Shown here: in pieces, positions 36,614-49,200 of the stretch | Layout: each line of letters opens with the position of its first letter | How positions within the stretch are numbered: position 1 is the stretch's first letter | Assembly: GCA_024663395.1 (NCBI GenBank) | Contig: JANFAH010000043.1 | Coordinates: 372,001-436,000, forward strand | DNA length: 64,000 bases | Direction: 5' to 3' | Source of the DNA: Pisolithus tinctorius | Lineage: Eukaryota; Basidiomycota; Agaricomycetes; Boletales; Pisolithaceae | The notes under the pieces: generated by a model | The model's input: the letters and a program-made list of their open reading frames with translations, nothing else | The model's database searches: none | What the model was told of the DNA's origin: nothing | Position numbers and translations under genes: made by a program

Positions 36614-39600
36614 TCACTCAGACCCGACGAGCGTCTCACTCCCCCACCTCTCCGGCACCCCGCTCATTGCGAACTCGAAAACGCCTCCTTGTACGATGTC
36701 CGCGTGTGTGATGAGCGGTGCCGTAATGGGCGTCGTTAATGCGTAAACTATGGATGTATGGTTGGGTGGGAGCATTTGGGGCGGATATATGGAGAGAGGT
36801 GCCGCCGTTCTTAGTCGAGTTGGAGAAAGGGGAAGGGGGAAAATTGAGGGTGACGGTGTCGAAGAAGGGGCTGCAAATTCAAGTTACCGTGGGTGATGGC
36901 GTAAAATGTGTATGGATGGAAGGGTAAGGAAGAGAGCACACGACGAATAGTTTGGCGTACCTCCCAATGACATATTCTCCCGAGACTGGGTCAACGGGAT
37001 AAAATCCCAAAGCGCTAAAGAGATACCATGCGCTCATTTGCCCGCAGTCTTCATTCTATTTTGGTAGCTGTCGTCAGTTCACGTGATTCATTCTGAAATG
37101 CGGGAGGAAGACAAACAACAAACTAGCGACGAACAAAGAAAAAAAAACGCACCCCAGAAAGCCCATTCACCGTAGCATTGTAGTTCTCCTCAGCGATCTG
37201 TCGAATACGCGTCTGGGATTTGGACGCTGCACCGGCTAATGAATACAAGTAAGGAATATGATGAGAAGGCTGAGATGTGATTCATCGTGAATGAGATTAG
37301 GAAGTCATTCGTGGAAGGTGTTAGCTATTACCTCGTTCGTGTGGTCGTTATGGCCTGTGCAAATCATGCATCATCAGAAGACCCCATCAGACTAAGATGA
37401 ATGAAGAACTAAGAGGAAAAGACACACCGCCATTAAAATGCTCATCCAAAAACTCCACAAAACTTTTGTTGCCACCTCGTCTCTCGATCAATCCAGGGAT
37501 ATCCTGCACTACATCAAAGGTATACGCCCACATGTCACCCTCCGTCCATCCCACTTCCTGCCCTGCCCATTCCCCACTGGCGTTCCGCGCCTCCATGAAT
37601 CCTGTGGCTGCATTGAAGATGGTAAATGGGTTTGTGAGAGAACGGTTCAGGAAGAATGCGGATTCGGTAGGTTTATCGAGTATTTTGGCGAGAACAGAGA
37701 CAGCGTAATCGTCGTCTGTGATGTTAGATGAGAAGAAAGTTGGGGGAGAAGAGCGAACTAGGACGAACACGAGTAGTCGAGAGTGCGGGAAGCTGCTTCA
37801 GAGTGGACGTCAGCTGCCACCCACCCACGTTCTTCATATACGGAGGTAAGGCCCGCGCGGACCTCGTAGCCTACATTCTACGTGCGCCAGAGTGTGATGT
37901 TAACGAAGCGCGGTCGTGCTCGGCCACTTACCTCCTCACGATCAGCGTAGCTGCATAGATGTAAGTCGGTTGATCCTGTGAGGGATAGGCGTACGTTGAC
38001 CTACACTGTAGTGGTGTCATTTACTGGAGGATGCGTAGCATCTTTGCGTACGGCTTCCCAGGCGGTCTCCATATTAAACCCAGTGATGCCTTTCAAGGCA
38101 GCCTCTGCAATGAGCGAGTCGGCGTGTGTGGCGATCTACATATGTTCGTTATGCACAGGAGTCAGAGGAACAAATCTTTACCATGATATTGGTCTCTGGC
38201 GTCGGTGAGCTCGACACACGACAAAGCAGAAAGGTGGGGTCAGTACATACCAATGATGTTCTTCCACATAGGAAGCCAGCCTCCCTGTGCAGCGTGATGG
38301 TACTAACCTCGTATAGGTAGTAGACTTAACGTACCTCCTGGTAATCTTGAAGCATGCTCTGTACCATCCCAGGAATGCGCTCCGGAGCAAAAAGGATAAG
38401 CCATGCCCATTCAGCACGGTAGGTATCCTGGAACTACGATGAACGTTTCACAGACCAAGGCAACGAATCGAGCACACCCAGTTCGAGTACCCAGTGTATG
38501 AAATGCCTTCGTGGATTGCATCGTCGTATCCAGAATAATAAATACCATATTCGTCTTGTTCGTACGGATACTGCTCCCGGCGGTATTAATAACTACCAGG
38601 AAGAGGAGGCAACCGCACCTGTAGGGTATGAAAGAACCCGGTATAAAACACCTGTTTCTGGTCTTTCGTAGCTCCTTGAATCTTGATCCTGTCAAGTTTT
38701 TCTGCCCATGCAGTGCGTGTTGCTTTGGCAGTTTCTTCGAGAGATTGGTCATCGGGAATCTCGATATCCAAATTTCTCCTGGCCTGCTCGATCGAGATAA
38801 ACGATACCCCGACTCGTGCAGTGACCTGTCTAAGAGAGGGGCTGAAGCGCGCATAACCGGATAGTAAGACCACCGCCGCCTTTTGTGCTCCCCTCCGATA
38901 AGGTTCCGTTTTGCGCAACACCCCATGAGTCGAAGGGTTCGTCGAAACGGGCGCAGAAGTAACCGCTCCAGTTTCTGGCAGGTGTAGAGACAGGCTCGAT
39001 AATAAAATCCTGCCGTTCTGGGTTCTTTCCACATATTTCCCTGTTGGTAGGGTCGATAAGGATTGCGCCTTCCGGATATGTGACATTGTAGGGATCCGAG
39101 GACCCCAATACGCTAGCACGAGTAGCCTCGATAAGAATGTAAGGTGAATTGTTCCGATAAACGTAAAGCGTAGATGACCGACGCGAGATGCTAGGGGAGT
39201 GCAGAGTGAGTTGGAACGTAGGGGACAGACGGTGGATCGCGTTTCTCACTTGCGGTCTGCTCTGCTAGGATTCTCCCCCTTCTATCGCATCCATTTCTAC
39301 GCTATAATAACTGGCAGAGGTGACCTCATCGTCACGGCTGAATGTCATCCCGCGGTCTTTGAATTCGGTACGGACAGCACCAGCACCGGGAGAGACGACC
39401 ACTTGACCACTTTCACCCATCCAAATAGCGGGTTGGTGTGTTCCCTGGAAGCCATGTATACGCATGTCGGTGTAGTTGTAAGGTGTGACAGAGACGTAGT
39501 TTTCCCGCGTCTGTGCGACCCACCGTGTCATGCCAAAGGGGGGTGCAGTAGAGGGAATCATTCCTCCTGAGCCATTTGGTGAGTCGCCACCGTTTCCGAT

Positions 39601-39774
39601 CAGCCTGAACAAGTTTACAAGTGTAAGCAGTGCTTGAATAGGGGGTAACTTACGTTTGACATGGTCCACTGCGTCGCTGGGTGGAACCGAGAATGCAAGT
39701 GGGATGGGTTTCGGTGATGTTGCGGTGAGCAGGCATATTAGGAGCGTCGAACTAAGCAGAGAACGGGCGTTCAT
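36614..39774 (-). CDS. Secreted alpha-mannosidase, glycoside hydrolase family 92
   Basis: The ATG at 39774 begins a signal peptide (MNARSLLSSTLLICLLTA). The family N-terminal block follows after an intron (IGNGGDSPNGSGGMIPSTAP, FGMTRWVAQTR, HGFQGTHQPAIWMGESGQ). Further exons carry RVGVSFISIEQARRNLDIEI, FYTGFFHTLQ, EWAWLILFAPERIPGM-like segments, NITDDDYAVSVLAKIL, LTNPFTIFNAATGFMEAR and WTEGDMWAYTFDVVQDIPG. The C-terminal beta domain ends FEFAMSGVPERWG with TGA at 36614-36616. GH92 enzymes are exo-acting, calcium-dependent mannosidases trimming alpha-mannose from N-glycans or fungal mannan. Many short introns are present. One apparent single-base loss occurs near 36725. Otherwise it looks functional. 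Length (about 800 codons) fits the family. Confidence 0.88.
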
Positions 39775-40109
39775 CGTTAACAGAGGGGATTCCCTCAGAC
39801 ACCTGGCAACGTCCAACTCATCCCAGCTCATCGCTGCACTCAAACTGATAAGTCTAATTTAGTATTGTGGGTAGTAGTAATAGATGTTGAGAAGCGAGGG
39901 GCACGTGACTATCACACTGCCAGATCCTTGGGCTTCCATTCCCAAAGCTAAGATCTAGTTTGGTAATGAAGTCTCACAAAGAATCCAGGTGAAAAAACCC
40001 CAAAAAAAGTCCCAGGCCTTCGTGACATAAGCATACAAAGTTCGAGTGGAGCTCTAATTTAGGAGGAGACATAGGTGATATCAATCACCACAACACAACT
40101 ACATATAAC
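39775..40109. promoter_or_regulatory. Upstream region of the GH92 gene and edge of the gene block
   Basis: This 335-bp stretch contains the presumed GH92 promoter. CpG content drops sharply at about 40050, where the truncated Gypsy element begins. Confidence 0.4.
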
Positions 40110-40590
40110 ATGGCTGACAAGTCAGGCATAACTGGGAACCTGATAGTTGGGGACCCTCCTGATGCTGCAGATGATGAGACTGAGGAAAGGCACATCAACA
40201 TCAATGACAACCACTATCAATGCTGCAAACTCCTCATTCTTATGACAACACTTGAAGACAACAAGACTGTCCTGTTCATTCACCACATAATGATCATCAG
40301 CAACAGTAGAGAAAAAGTACAAGTATGAGCCCTCTTCAACAATGGAGCAATGATTAATGCAGTGTGCATCACTGTTTATGAAGCAATAAAACATAGATTA
40401 AGGGGGTGGTCAAATTGCTCACAAATGCTAAGAATGGCTAATGGCACAATCACCCAGCAGTAACACAGTGGATGGGACAGATAATGATTGGACCAGTACA
40501 AACTGAAACAATGTTTGTCGTGTTCAACAGCAGGGAAACTGGGTGTTCCTACTAGGGGAAACCACTACTGCAAGCCCTATGAGCATGACA
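40110..40590 (+). pseudogene. Gypsy retropepsin with mutated active site
   Basis: After a short leader, the frame reads ...VQV-stop-ALFNNGAMINAVC, RMANGT and VFNSRGNW, the pattern of fungal Gypsy proteases whose catalytic motif is LFDNGA. The catalytic Asp codon is AAC (Asn) at 40338-40340, in the context TTCAAC, where TTCGAC would give Asp: a CpG-to-CpA change. The TGA at 40327-40329 fits CGA. The protease cannot be active. Confidence 0.75.
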
Positions 40591-41058
40591 CAACTACAGC
40601 ACAGACAATATAACAGTCACAGATGGCATCAACACCATGGTACTGACCAACAGATACCACAACCCAACACACCAATGAATCATGGGAGAAAACAAAAAAA
40701 CACTAGACATCAAACAATGCACAGACAAGCAGCAAAACATGCAGTGCAATAGAGACACAGTAACATCAAAGGAACAAGGCCCATGGACTAACAACAACCC
40801 AGATCCCAACAAAGAAATGTACTTGATAAATCATGTAGATGACAATGTGTTCACAAGACAAACAAACCCATTCAACCCAAATGCATCAAACACATACTAA
40901 AGGCAATACAATAGGCCTGAACCTCACACAAAGCAAAAAAGAACAAGTTGAACAGAATACACTGATACATTCACATGCTCCATCAATGAAGTCCTATTGG
41001 TTCCAGAAGCATCAATAAACCTCAACATACCAGAAGGACTCAAGTTCACAATATCCCC

Positions 41059-43603
41059 ATGACAATGACCTCTATTGCCACCACAAAAAATGTTATGCAC
41101 AAATGGACACAACAAATGCTCAATGCAGGAATGATAGAACAAGTGGATGTCTCAAGAATCAAGCACATTGCACCAACAGTCCTCACACAGAAAACACACA
41201 ATGACAAAGCAAGCCTAACACTAGAAGACCTACAGCGTGAACTAAACAGGCAATGTGAACAAGCTGGAGTGGAAATACCATTCCCAACAATACTGAAAGC
41301 AAAGGACACCAGCTGGATACAAATGCAGGAGGACAATAGGATCACAAAATGGTGAGTAACACAGAACTTTGCAGAACTGAACAAAGTCATGCAGATACCA
41401 CTGCTACAACAAGGTGGACATAAGGGCCAAGCAACAATGACTCAGTGGATGTAAATACATATCAGTATTTGACTTTGCATCTGGATTCTATGCGATCGCA
41501 GTACCAGAAGAATGGAGACTGTACCTGACATTCTTCATCAAAGGACAAGGATACTTCTGGTACACAAGGATGGCCATGGGCCTCATGGGAGCACCAACAA
41601 TGTTCTCAGCAGCAGTAACAAACATACTACACAACTTACTAGCTGGCAATGTCATAGAACTATTTGTCAACAACTGCAGATGCAAGTGACAACATGTTCA
41701 GGGGCATGATAACCACCCTATGGTGTGTATTCCAATGCTTTCATGAAAACCACCTATCAGTATCACCTACAAAATGCAAGCTCTTCATGTTGGAGATGAT
41801 GTTCACCAGAGCCACAGTAGGACCAAGAGGAGTCCAACCAGACCTAGCCAAACTCACAGCAATTGTCAACTGAAACAACCAGATGATGTGTTGAACTTAA
41901 GCCTGTTCTTAGGATTAACTGGACACTTTAGGGACTTGATCAAGGGATATGCAAAAATAGAAGGACCACTGAGGGACCTCATAAAACAGGTCGATATACC
42001 CCACCCAGTAGTGAAAACAACATACCAGAGAGCAATGACAAGTTACAAACTAGAAGACAAGTGGACAGAGAGGCACATGGCAGCATTCATGGAACTGAAG
42101 ACAACACTAACTAGCAAACCACTACTACAAGCACCCAGATATGATGGAACACCATTCATCATCACAATGGACGGCTGCCAAGAAGGACTAGGAGCTGTAC
42201 TAACACATTGCATACAAATGCAAATGCCAAGCAGGAAAACCACGAGCAAGATCATCCACATCACCTTTGCATCCAAATGAATGTCAATGGCAGAATGTAA
42301 CTATAAACCATTCCTACTAGAGTTTGCAGCATTGAAATATGGCTTAGACCACTTTTCAGATATCATCTGGGGATACCCAGTAGAAATAGAAATGGATTGC
42401 CAAGCACTCAAGGATATCCTATCAAACAGCAACATCTCAGCAGCACACATGTGGTGGAGGGACAGTATCCTAGCACACAACATCATCACAGTCAGACACA
42501 TACCAGGCAAGGTAAACATAGTAGCAGATGGCCTAAGCAGACAATGGGACAACACCAAACAAATGCATGAGGATGGAAGCCAGTGGATGGTAGACCCAGA
42601 CCCAAAAATGTTAACAGGCATAATCAACAATGTATTCACACTAAGTAACATCAATGAACAATACCAAAAGCTATGCAACTGTTTCACTAACAAACCAGTG
42701 TTCTTAGAAGTAATCAATGCCATGCTCAACATCAACACAAATGTGAACCCCAGGGAATGGGACAGAGCATGCCACAGGGCCTCACAGTACATGATAGAAG
42801 ATGGACACCTGTGGTGCATATATGGAGAGACAAGCATATGGCCAAGAAGCAAAATGGAATGCATCACAAAAGAAGAAGCAGAAAGAGAGGCAAAACACAT
42901 CCATGACACTGGCAGCCACTGGGGATGTGATGCACTCAAAATGGCACTCACTGACAAATACTATTCACCCAAGATAGACCTATCAATCATGAATGCCACC
43001 ACAAACTGCACTAAGTGCAAAAACTTCAGAACACAACATATACACTCACTACTAGAACCAATCACACACAGGCACCCATTTGAGCTGCTCATAGGGGACT
43101 ACCTCAGCATGCCCACAGGAAAGGGAGGTTACCACACACTAGGAGTATTCCTAGACACATTCTCTCAACATGTATGGGTCACAAAGTTCAAAACAGTGGG
43201 CACTGCAAAAACAACAACAGACAGCCTATTAATGATCTTTAATGCATATGTCACACCAGAAACGTTCATGACAGATGGAGGGAAACACTTCAACAACAAC
43301 GAAGTAAAAGAGTTTTGTGCTAAGTGGTCCTGTCACCATCACATAGTTGTGGCATACTCACTGTGGATTAATGGCCTAGTAGAAGGGATGAACAAACTCC
43401 TACTCCATGTACTCAAATGCCTCTGTGCACCAGAACTAGGCAAAGATGACCAGGGAACATCAGACAAAAACAACATCCCAAAGAATTGGCCAGACCACCT
43501 CAATGACATGGTACATGCACTCAACAACTGTATATTACCAACCCTCAAACATATGCCCAAGGAACTCCTACTAGGCATGGTCATTGACACCAAATGCACA
43601 TGA
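41059..43603 (+). pseudogene. Gypsy reverse transcriptase, RNase H and integrase
   Basis: RT is at about 41360-41880: FDFASGFYAIAVPEEW, LTFFIKGQGYFWYTRMAMGL, GAPTMFS, then the catalytic segment FVNN (41663-41674) in place of the family FVDD. RNase H follows at about 41900-42560 (LTGHFRDLIKGYAK, TMDGCQEGLGAVLT, MDCQALKDIL, HIPGKVNIVADGLSR), then an integrase with HHCC-type zinc finger (HDTGSHWGCDAL..CTKCKNF) and the core GDYLSMPTGKGG, VFLDTFSQHVW, FMTDGGKHF, GLVEGMNKLL with the D,D,E residues present. A stretch of 440 codons (42281-43603) is open. Stops elsewhere are TGA or TAG. The RT active site has lost both Asp residues, so the element is dead. Confidence 0.88.
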
Positions 43604-43642
43604 CTGAACAATAACACAACACCAATTAACAACATTGATGCC

Positions 43643-44348
43643 ATGATGCACACCACCTATGCAACACAACAATGCTTCAACAGGTACAATGAGGCAGTCA
43701 AACATGCAATAAAATGCAAGGCAGTTTTTGACAAATGCATACTGCAAAGACACCCAGGAGAAGTAGTGTTCAATACCAGACAACTCATCCAAGTTTACCA
43801 AAGTGACACTGACTACACTTTCAAAACAGATTGAAAGTTAATACCAAAGTGGTCACAACCACACCAAGTCATATCAAGAATACGCAACTCATACTGGCTT
43901 GAAACACTGAATGGTACACAACTACCTGGCAAATACAGTGCACAACAACTATGGTCCTTTATACCAAAGGAAGGAACCAGACTATCTAAGGAGCAAGAGG
44001 AATATATAAGGGGGTTAGCACAATGAGTGGTAGAGATGAATGGGGAGAATAAGAGAACAAGGGAATCAGCAAGGGACATGGGACAAAAGGACAACAGTGA
44101 GGACAATGAAACCACAGATGGTGGGACTGAAGAAGACAATGGGACTGCAGGTAGCAGAACTGAAGGGGCCACCACAGATGCAGAAGGCCCAGAGATGGAC
44201 AGAGTGGTAGAGGCTTTAGGTGATGAGGACACCACCATTTTTTTGATGGGGCCACATGTAGTAGGGGGAGAGGGGCTAGTCAAGTGTGAGAAGCACTTAG
44301 TCATGTGGGCAGAAGGGAGTGAGGATGGAAGTACACAGAGAGTGTGCA
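43643..44348 (+). pseudogene. C-terminal pol domain and acidic tail
   Basis: Continuing from the integrase, frames read CILQRHPGEVVF, KLIPKWSQPHQVISRIRNSYW and LNGTQLPGKYSAQQLWSFIP, the SH3-like or chromodomain-like C-terminal segment of fungal Gypsy integrases that guides target choice. An acidic Glu/Asp/Gly-rich tail (44027-44350) follows, then the LTR. Broken by TGA at 43834 and 44025. Confidence 0.65.
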
Positions 44349-44419
44349 TGTCACTATGAGATCACTGGAAGAAGGTTCTTCCTACTTCAATGGTTACAGC
44401 TGACTCTGCCTAACTTGTC

Positions 44420-45392
44420 AATGAGTTGTGCACAATGCCCATGCATGCAGATAAAGACTAAAGGCCTCATGCATAGAAAGACTGCTGGATGTGAGCAGTC
44501 ATCCTTCACAAGAACAAGTCTTCAGTGCTAGAGAGAAAAGAGGAAGTGAGTTAAGCATGCATTAAAAGTTTTTAGTGCCCATGTATGGCATTCTGGTTTT
44601 TGTCATATCTCCACCATTTCCAAAGATATTGACTCCATTCTCACACTTGCTTGAAGTGCTCAGCCATGCAATTCTGCCTTCTAAATTTGGAGAGGATCCT
44701 TGCACCCTACACATTTCTACAGCACTCCATTCATCAGATGCTCATTTTGCTAGGTCCATCAATAATGGCTGCCTCTTCATCAATCATCTTGCTTGTCTCA
44801 TTTGCCAGAGACAGTGGCTACATATATCTGCCAGGTGTTCCCACCAGCTTCTGTCCTGAAGCCCCCTGGTTCATCCCATCATTGTCAGCCCCATCCCATC
44901 CCATGCAGCTTGGTCAGTGTGTTCTCCTTGTCAGTATGACTTCCAGAAGGACATTCTTTGGTTGCCTCAGGTCTGTCACTCAGTTAGAAAGGTCTTATGT
45001 GGTTGTTTTGGTCTCCCCAGTTGATGAAGCATATGGATCATTCCTCCCTGCTCCCTGCACCATCTTTATTCCAATCTTGTCCATCATTCTCCCCACATTG
45101 TGACAGCTGCAGCATAATATACTGTTCTCCAGCCTCCCTGATTGCATCCATGATGAGTATGACATGCATCTTGCCTTCTTACTGCAAGATCCAGCAGAAG
45201 ACATCCCCCCTTCTCCTCCTCCATCAGAGCCCCATTCATGAAGCTTTTGTTAACTTCACTGAGAGGATGAAAGGGTGGGAGACATGATTGCTTATGCTCC
45301 CATTGCCCCATAGACCCCCAATGCCCTAGCCCCTTTGATGCCTGACTCATGCCCTTCAATTCTGGAATTAATACTTCCCTATCTGGAAACAC
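44420..45392 (-). pseudogene. Antisense reading frame inside LTR copy 5
   Basis: This is the counterpart of the frame at 8463. The ATG at 45392 begins MFPDREVLIPELKGMSQASK with 102 open codons. The frame then runs on, with the interruptions I checked all TGA, through GGMIHML, RPHKTFLTE-like, GDQRTSFWKSY, SSPNLEGRI and NGVNIFGNGGD segments towards the LTR start. Residue-level agreement with copy 4 is high although both copies have separate CpG-type changes. Protein unknown. Confidence 0.45.
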
Positions 45393-45660
45393 TGTCCATC
45401 TGTCATGCCATCTTTGAATCTAGAGATGTCTCCACTGAGATCTGACTTGCATTGCCACCCTCTAATGTGATATCAGTGTGCTTACTCAGTTTCTGACCCC
45501 ATTTGACTATTCTTGACTCACTCATTGCCAATACTTACCAATCCTCTTTGCTTGCTTACTTTTCATTTCTTGCTTACTCATCATGATTACTCAGTCCTTA
45601 CTCATTACTTACCAAGTGTTTGTGCCTTGTTTGTCACAAGCTGCACTCCCCCCCACAGCA

Positions 45661-45666
45661 TATAAA
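45661..45666 (+). promoter_or_regulatory. TATA box of LTR copy 5
   Basis: TATAAA is followed by CCCCC and the conserved CATGTACTTAGCTA. This is the best-matching TATA element among the LTR copies. Confidence 0.55.
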
Positions 45667-46211
45667 CCCCCATGTACTTAGCTACAACCCACAAGTGAAA
45701 AAGCAATCCAGAAGTCACTTGGCAGTCAGTTCAGCTCAGTTCAGCATAACTTGTTGTCAACAGTTGAGGCTCATTTGGAAGAGTCTATCTGTCTTCATTC
45801 ATATCATTTGGTAGTTGAGGCTCCACAAAGGGGTCTATTTACCTCCATCATTTATCTGAAACTTTATTCCCATGCTTAGTCAGCACATATACTTAGTCAT
45901 TCCTCCACTCCTGTGTAACTCATCACTGACTTGTGCCAGGAGCATGTTTTATCAAAGTCCATCATTCCAGAAGTCCTTTCAGCTGAACACCTTCACTCTG
46001 TTCAGCATCCCCTGTCCAGTTATTGCTTGCTTGTCTTCTCCTGCATAACTCATCAACGACTTGTGCCAGGAGCACTCTACTTGAAGTCCCCCCTCCACAT
46101 CAGGTTTTTTCTGCCCTCCAGGTTCTGTGGAGGCAAACCACCACTCACTTCTACTTGTCTTTTGTGTTGGATTTGGTTGGTTTTCACCAGCTTTCCTCAC
46201 TTTGACTCACA

Positions 46212-49200
46212 GCATATCTGGGCAATGGAAAAGAAGTTGGCTATATTTTATGTACAGTCATTCTTTGATACTTTTGGTCATCTGCCCCTTCTTCCCTGCC
46301 TTATTCCAACTGCACTGCATGGTCATGGTTCAAATAGTTGGTAACCTCCTTCATCATTCCCCAATACCATTTTTACTTTGTACATTTCCTGAACAATATT
46401 CATAGCATGCCACAATTGCAATCTCATTTTGTTCATCACACACTTGCTCTGTCTCTTTCCCCATTGCCCTCACTAGTCAGGTGCAAAGGTCAGTTTGCTT
46501 TTCTATGCTGGAGGCTAACTATTGGAGACATGCTGGTGGCATCTTGGGGTTGCCTTCCAGCAACCAGGATTCAGTGTCCTGGTCACAGTCCTGTAACTTG
46601 GTGTTGCAGGAATGTCGTCTACCACTAACTTGCCTAGACAGTTTATGTGTCTGACTGAATTTCATAGATGTCTTTTTGTTGACTGAAACAGTTTACTAGG
46701 CATGGTCCCTCTGTATGAGTTACCACCCCAACAAACCAGATTCCTGACTCACTCTGTGTGGATGATCTCATGGTCCTTGTTGACCATCAGACTGCTGAAC
46801 CTTTGTGCTGTGTTCCTGGAACTGCAGGGCTTTACCTTCCTGTTGAGCACTTGCTCACCTTACCTGGCTGTCACACTTTCACACAACACCCCAGTGATTC
46901 CTCTGACCCACACATCTGATGCTGCTCTGCTTCAAGCACTGCTTGCCCATTAGAGCCTTCTGTGGGTAGTGAATGTGACCTCTCCCATGATGCCACTTTT
47001 GACCACTTAACCAATGGGCTACATATTAGCCAAGACCTGCTCTTGTCACCATCTAGGAATGCCTGAAAAAAATGAAGCAGTGGCAGTGGTGGTCACACAC
47101 TGTCATCCCTTCCCTCCTTCAGCCATACCTTGCATATCAACAGCTATCCAACCACTTCTGGAATCCTGTTGACTACAAACTGCTGACATGTGGTTGTCAC
47201 CAGACTCAAAAACTGAGAGTCATTTGCATTGATTTCAATGGTGAGATTTCTGTGTTCTTCATCATTTTCCTCTGCTTAGATGCATTCATGGCAGCTCTGC
47301 AATCAGTTGATCTGGCTGTCTGTCCTTGTGCACCTGCAGCCCTCCAACTCCTTTGGATGGGCTACTTCCCCTGTGCCCCACTGGGGCCAACACTTGCTGT
47401 TAGCCTACAGCTTCTTGGCTTCATCTGACAACTCTTCATGTGCATACCTCCAAACACTTCAGTATGGTGTGAGTCCCTTGAGGCATACCTTGCAGCTATG
47501 GGTTATAAGGTGGACACAAAGGTATGGAATTGTCATGTTTTGTATCATTACCCCATTTTTTCCACTTCATAAAACATACATTACTGCCATAGTGACTGTA
47601 GTACAGATGACTCTGCTATGTAGGTAGTATATCTTAATCTGATGCATGGCTATTTCATGGTTATAAGTGCATGCATGTGTGACATGTTCTGTTTCTTGGG
47701 ACTGCTGTAGTGTTATATTGATAGGGTAGGATGTTTGTTGGTATTGTTTGTGGTGATGTTGCTGTATTATTAATGCATACTTTGGTTGTTCTTCTCAGTC
47801 ATGGATCATTGCTGATGATACTTGCAGGAGGGTATATGCCAGAGGTTCAGTAATGCATATCACTGGTATTGTATTCTGGAAACATCCCTTGATGAATATG
47901 TCCAACAACAACTGCAAGAACCTGCTAGTCCACCATCAAACATCCCCTCTGCAATCCCATTGCCAAGTTCCCCAGACAATGATGTCCTCAGTTCAAAGAT
48001 GAGGCCATCAGAATACCTATGACAGTGTTGTCCTCTGTGCTTTGGCAGCCAGAGCTGGCAGAGCAATAATAGTGAACATGGGTATGTCACTTGGTGGATA
48101 TAGTTTTGTCAACTGCTAAAATTTCCTTTGTTCTAGCTTTTCTGATGTTGATGCAATTGTTTGCATTGATGCTTGTTTTACTCAGAAGTGCAGAAGTGGG
48201 CATCCAGATGATCCAGTAAACCCTACAGCTACAGTCTTTCTTTCACAAGAAGATATTTGTGCTATGGAGCATGAGGTTAATGAGTTATCAAAGTCAAAGT
48301 CTTCAACCCAAAGGAGGAGTGGACAGGCTTTGAAAAAGAATTATCTTGGTGATGGGGAGGATGAGTTTGAAGAGGGAATGAGGATAACAATGTCAGTGCT
48401 GAAGGGTTGTAATGAGTCCTTTACTGCAGCTGATGAGAGGTGCCAGAAAGTGAGTCTTAATCATTTATTCTGAGTCCATTGGTCTGATGGCAGTGTAGGC
48501 AAGTATCCAGTTCTTTTCAGATACTGGTGTCATGGCCCTACTCTGTTGTCATGATCATGTCATTTACCTTGCAAATATGACTTCAGCTGGGGAGAGGCAA
48601 CATTATGCACTTGCCCTCATCAAATCTCTTTTTGGCCATCTCCCAGATAATTTTCATATTGGGCTGTTATATGACATAGGTTGTCAACTGGAACAGAGCT
48701 GCAGGAAGTGGGGTTTTCTCATGTCATTTCTGCCATGTATTTCTTTTGCCATCTCAGTATTTCATGCCTTTGGTCATCAATGGGAATGTCAGCTTATCTA
48801 TCACCCCTGAAAACGTGAAGGATTTGGGCTATCTGATGGAGAGGGATGTGAGCATTTTTGGAGTTCAATCAAAGGGCTGATACCATCTCTTCATGTTTCT
48901 GGGGTATGTGTGCAGTATGCCACATCTGTTTCAAGCTAACATATTATTCAGTATCATCAATGCCTCTTTGTTATTGACTTCCAGGTGTGCCACCTGGACA
49001 TGAAGAGTCTCACTGGTTTGGGCCAGTGGCTTTTGTGTTGCTGGAATCATTGCCAAGAAAAGAAGGCTGCTGCAAACAGAGGCCTAAGGAGACATGGAGT
49101 TGATATCCCAACTCTTCAAGCTGAATGGGTTGCTCAAGTCTCTGCACAGACAAAGCCAGCTCCTCATAAGCTGCTGATATAAATAATGACTCCTGCTCAC

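Larger units (their letters stand above)
40060..46211 (+). mobile_element. Ty3/Gypsy element, 5'-truncated, with presumed 3' LTR
   Basis: The order protease, reverse transcriptase, RNase H, integrase, C-terminal domain (40110-44030), then an LTR-like repeat (44349-46211), is that of a Ty3/Gypsy element lacking its 5' LTR and Gag. The repeat after pol has the same orientation as pol and is the family seen six other times, which suggests those are solo LTRs or fragments of this lineage. Sequence is nearly free of CpG. Confidence 0.7.
44349..46211 (+). repeat. Long LTR-like repeat, copy 5 (presumed 3' LTR of the Gypsy element)
   Basis: This is a near full-length plus-oriented copy of 1,863 bp, with TG at 44349 and CTTTGACTCACA at 46211. 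Its first 45 bases differ from the TGTCACACACCAAAGG start of other copies (TGTCACTATGAGATC...) before alignment resumes at GGTTACAGCTGACTCTGCC, so it is either a subfamily or a rearranged end. TATAAA is at 45661-45666. Confidence 0.65.
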
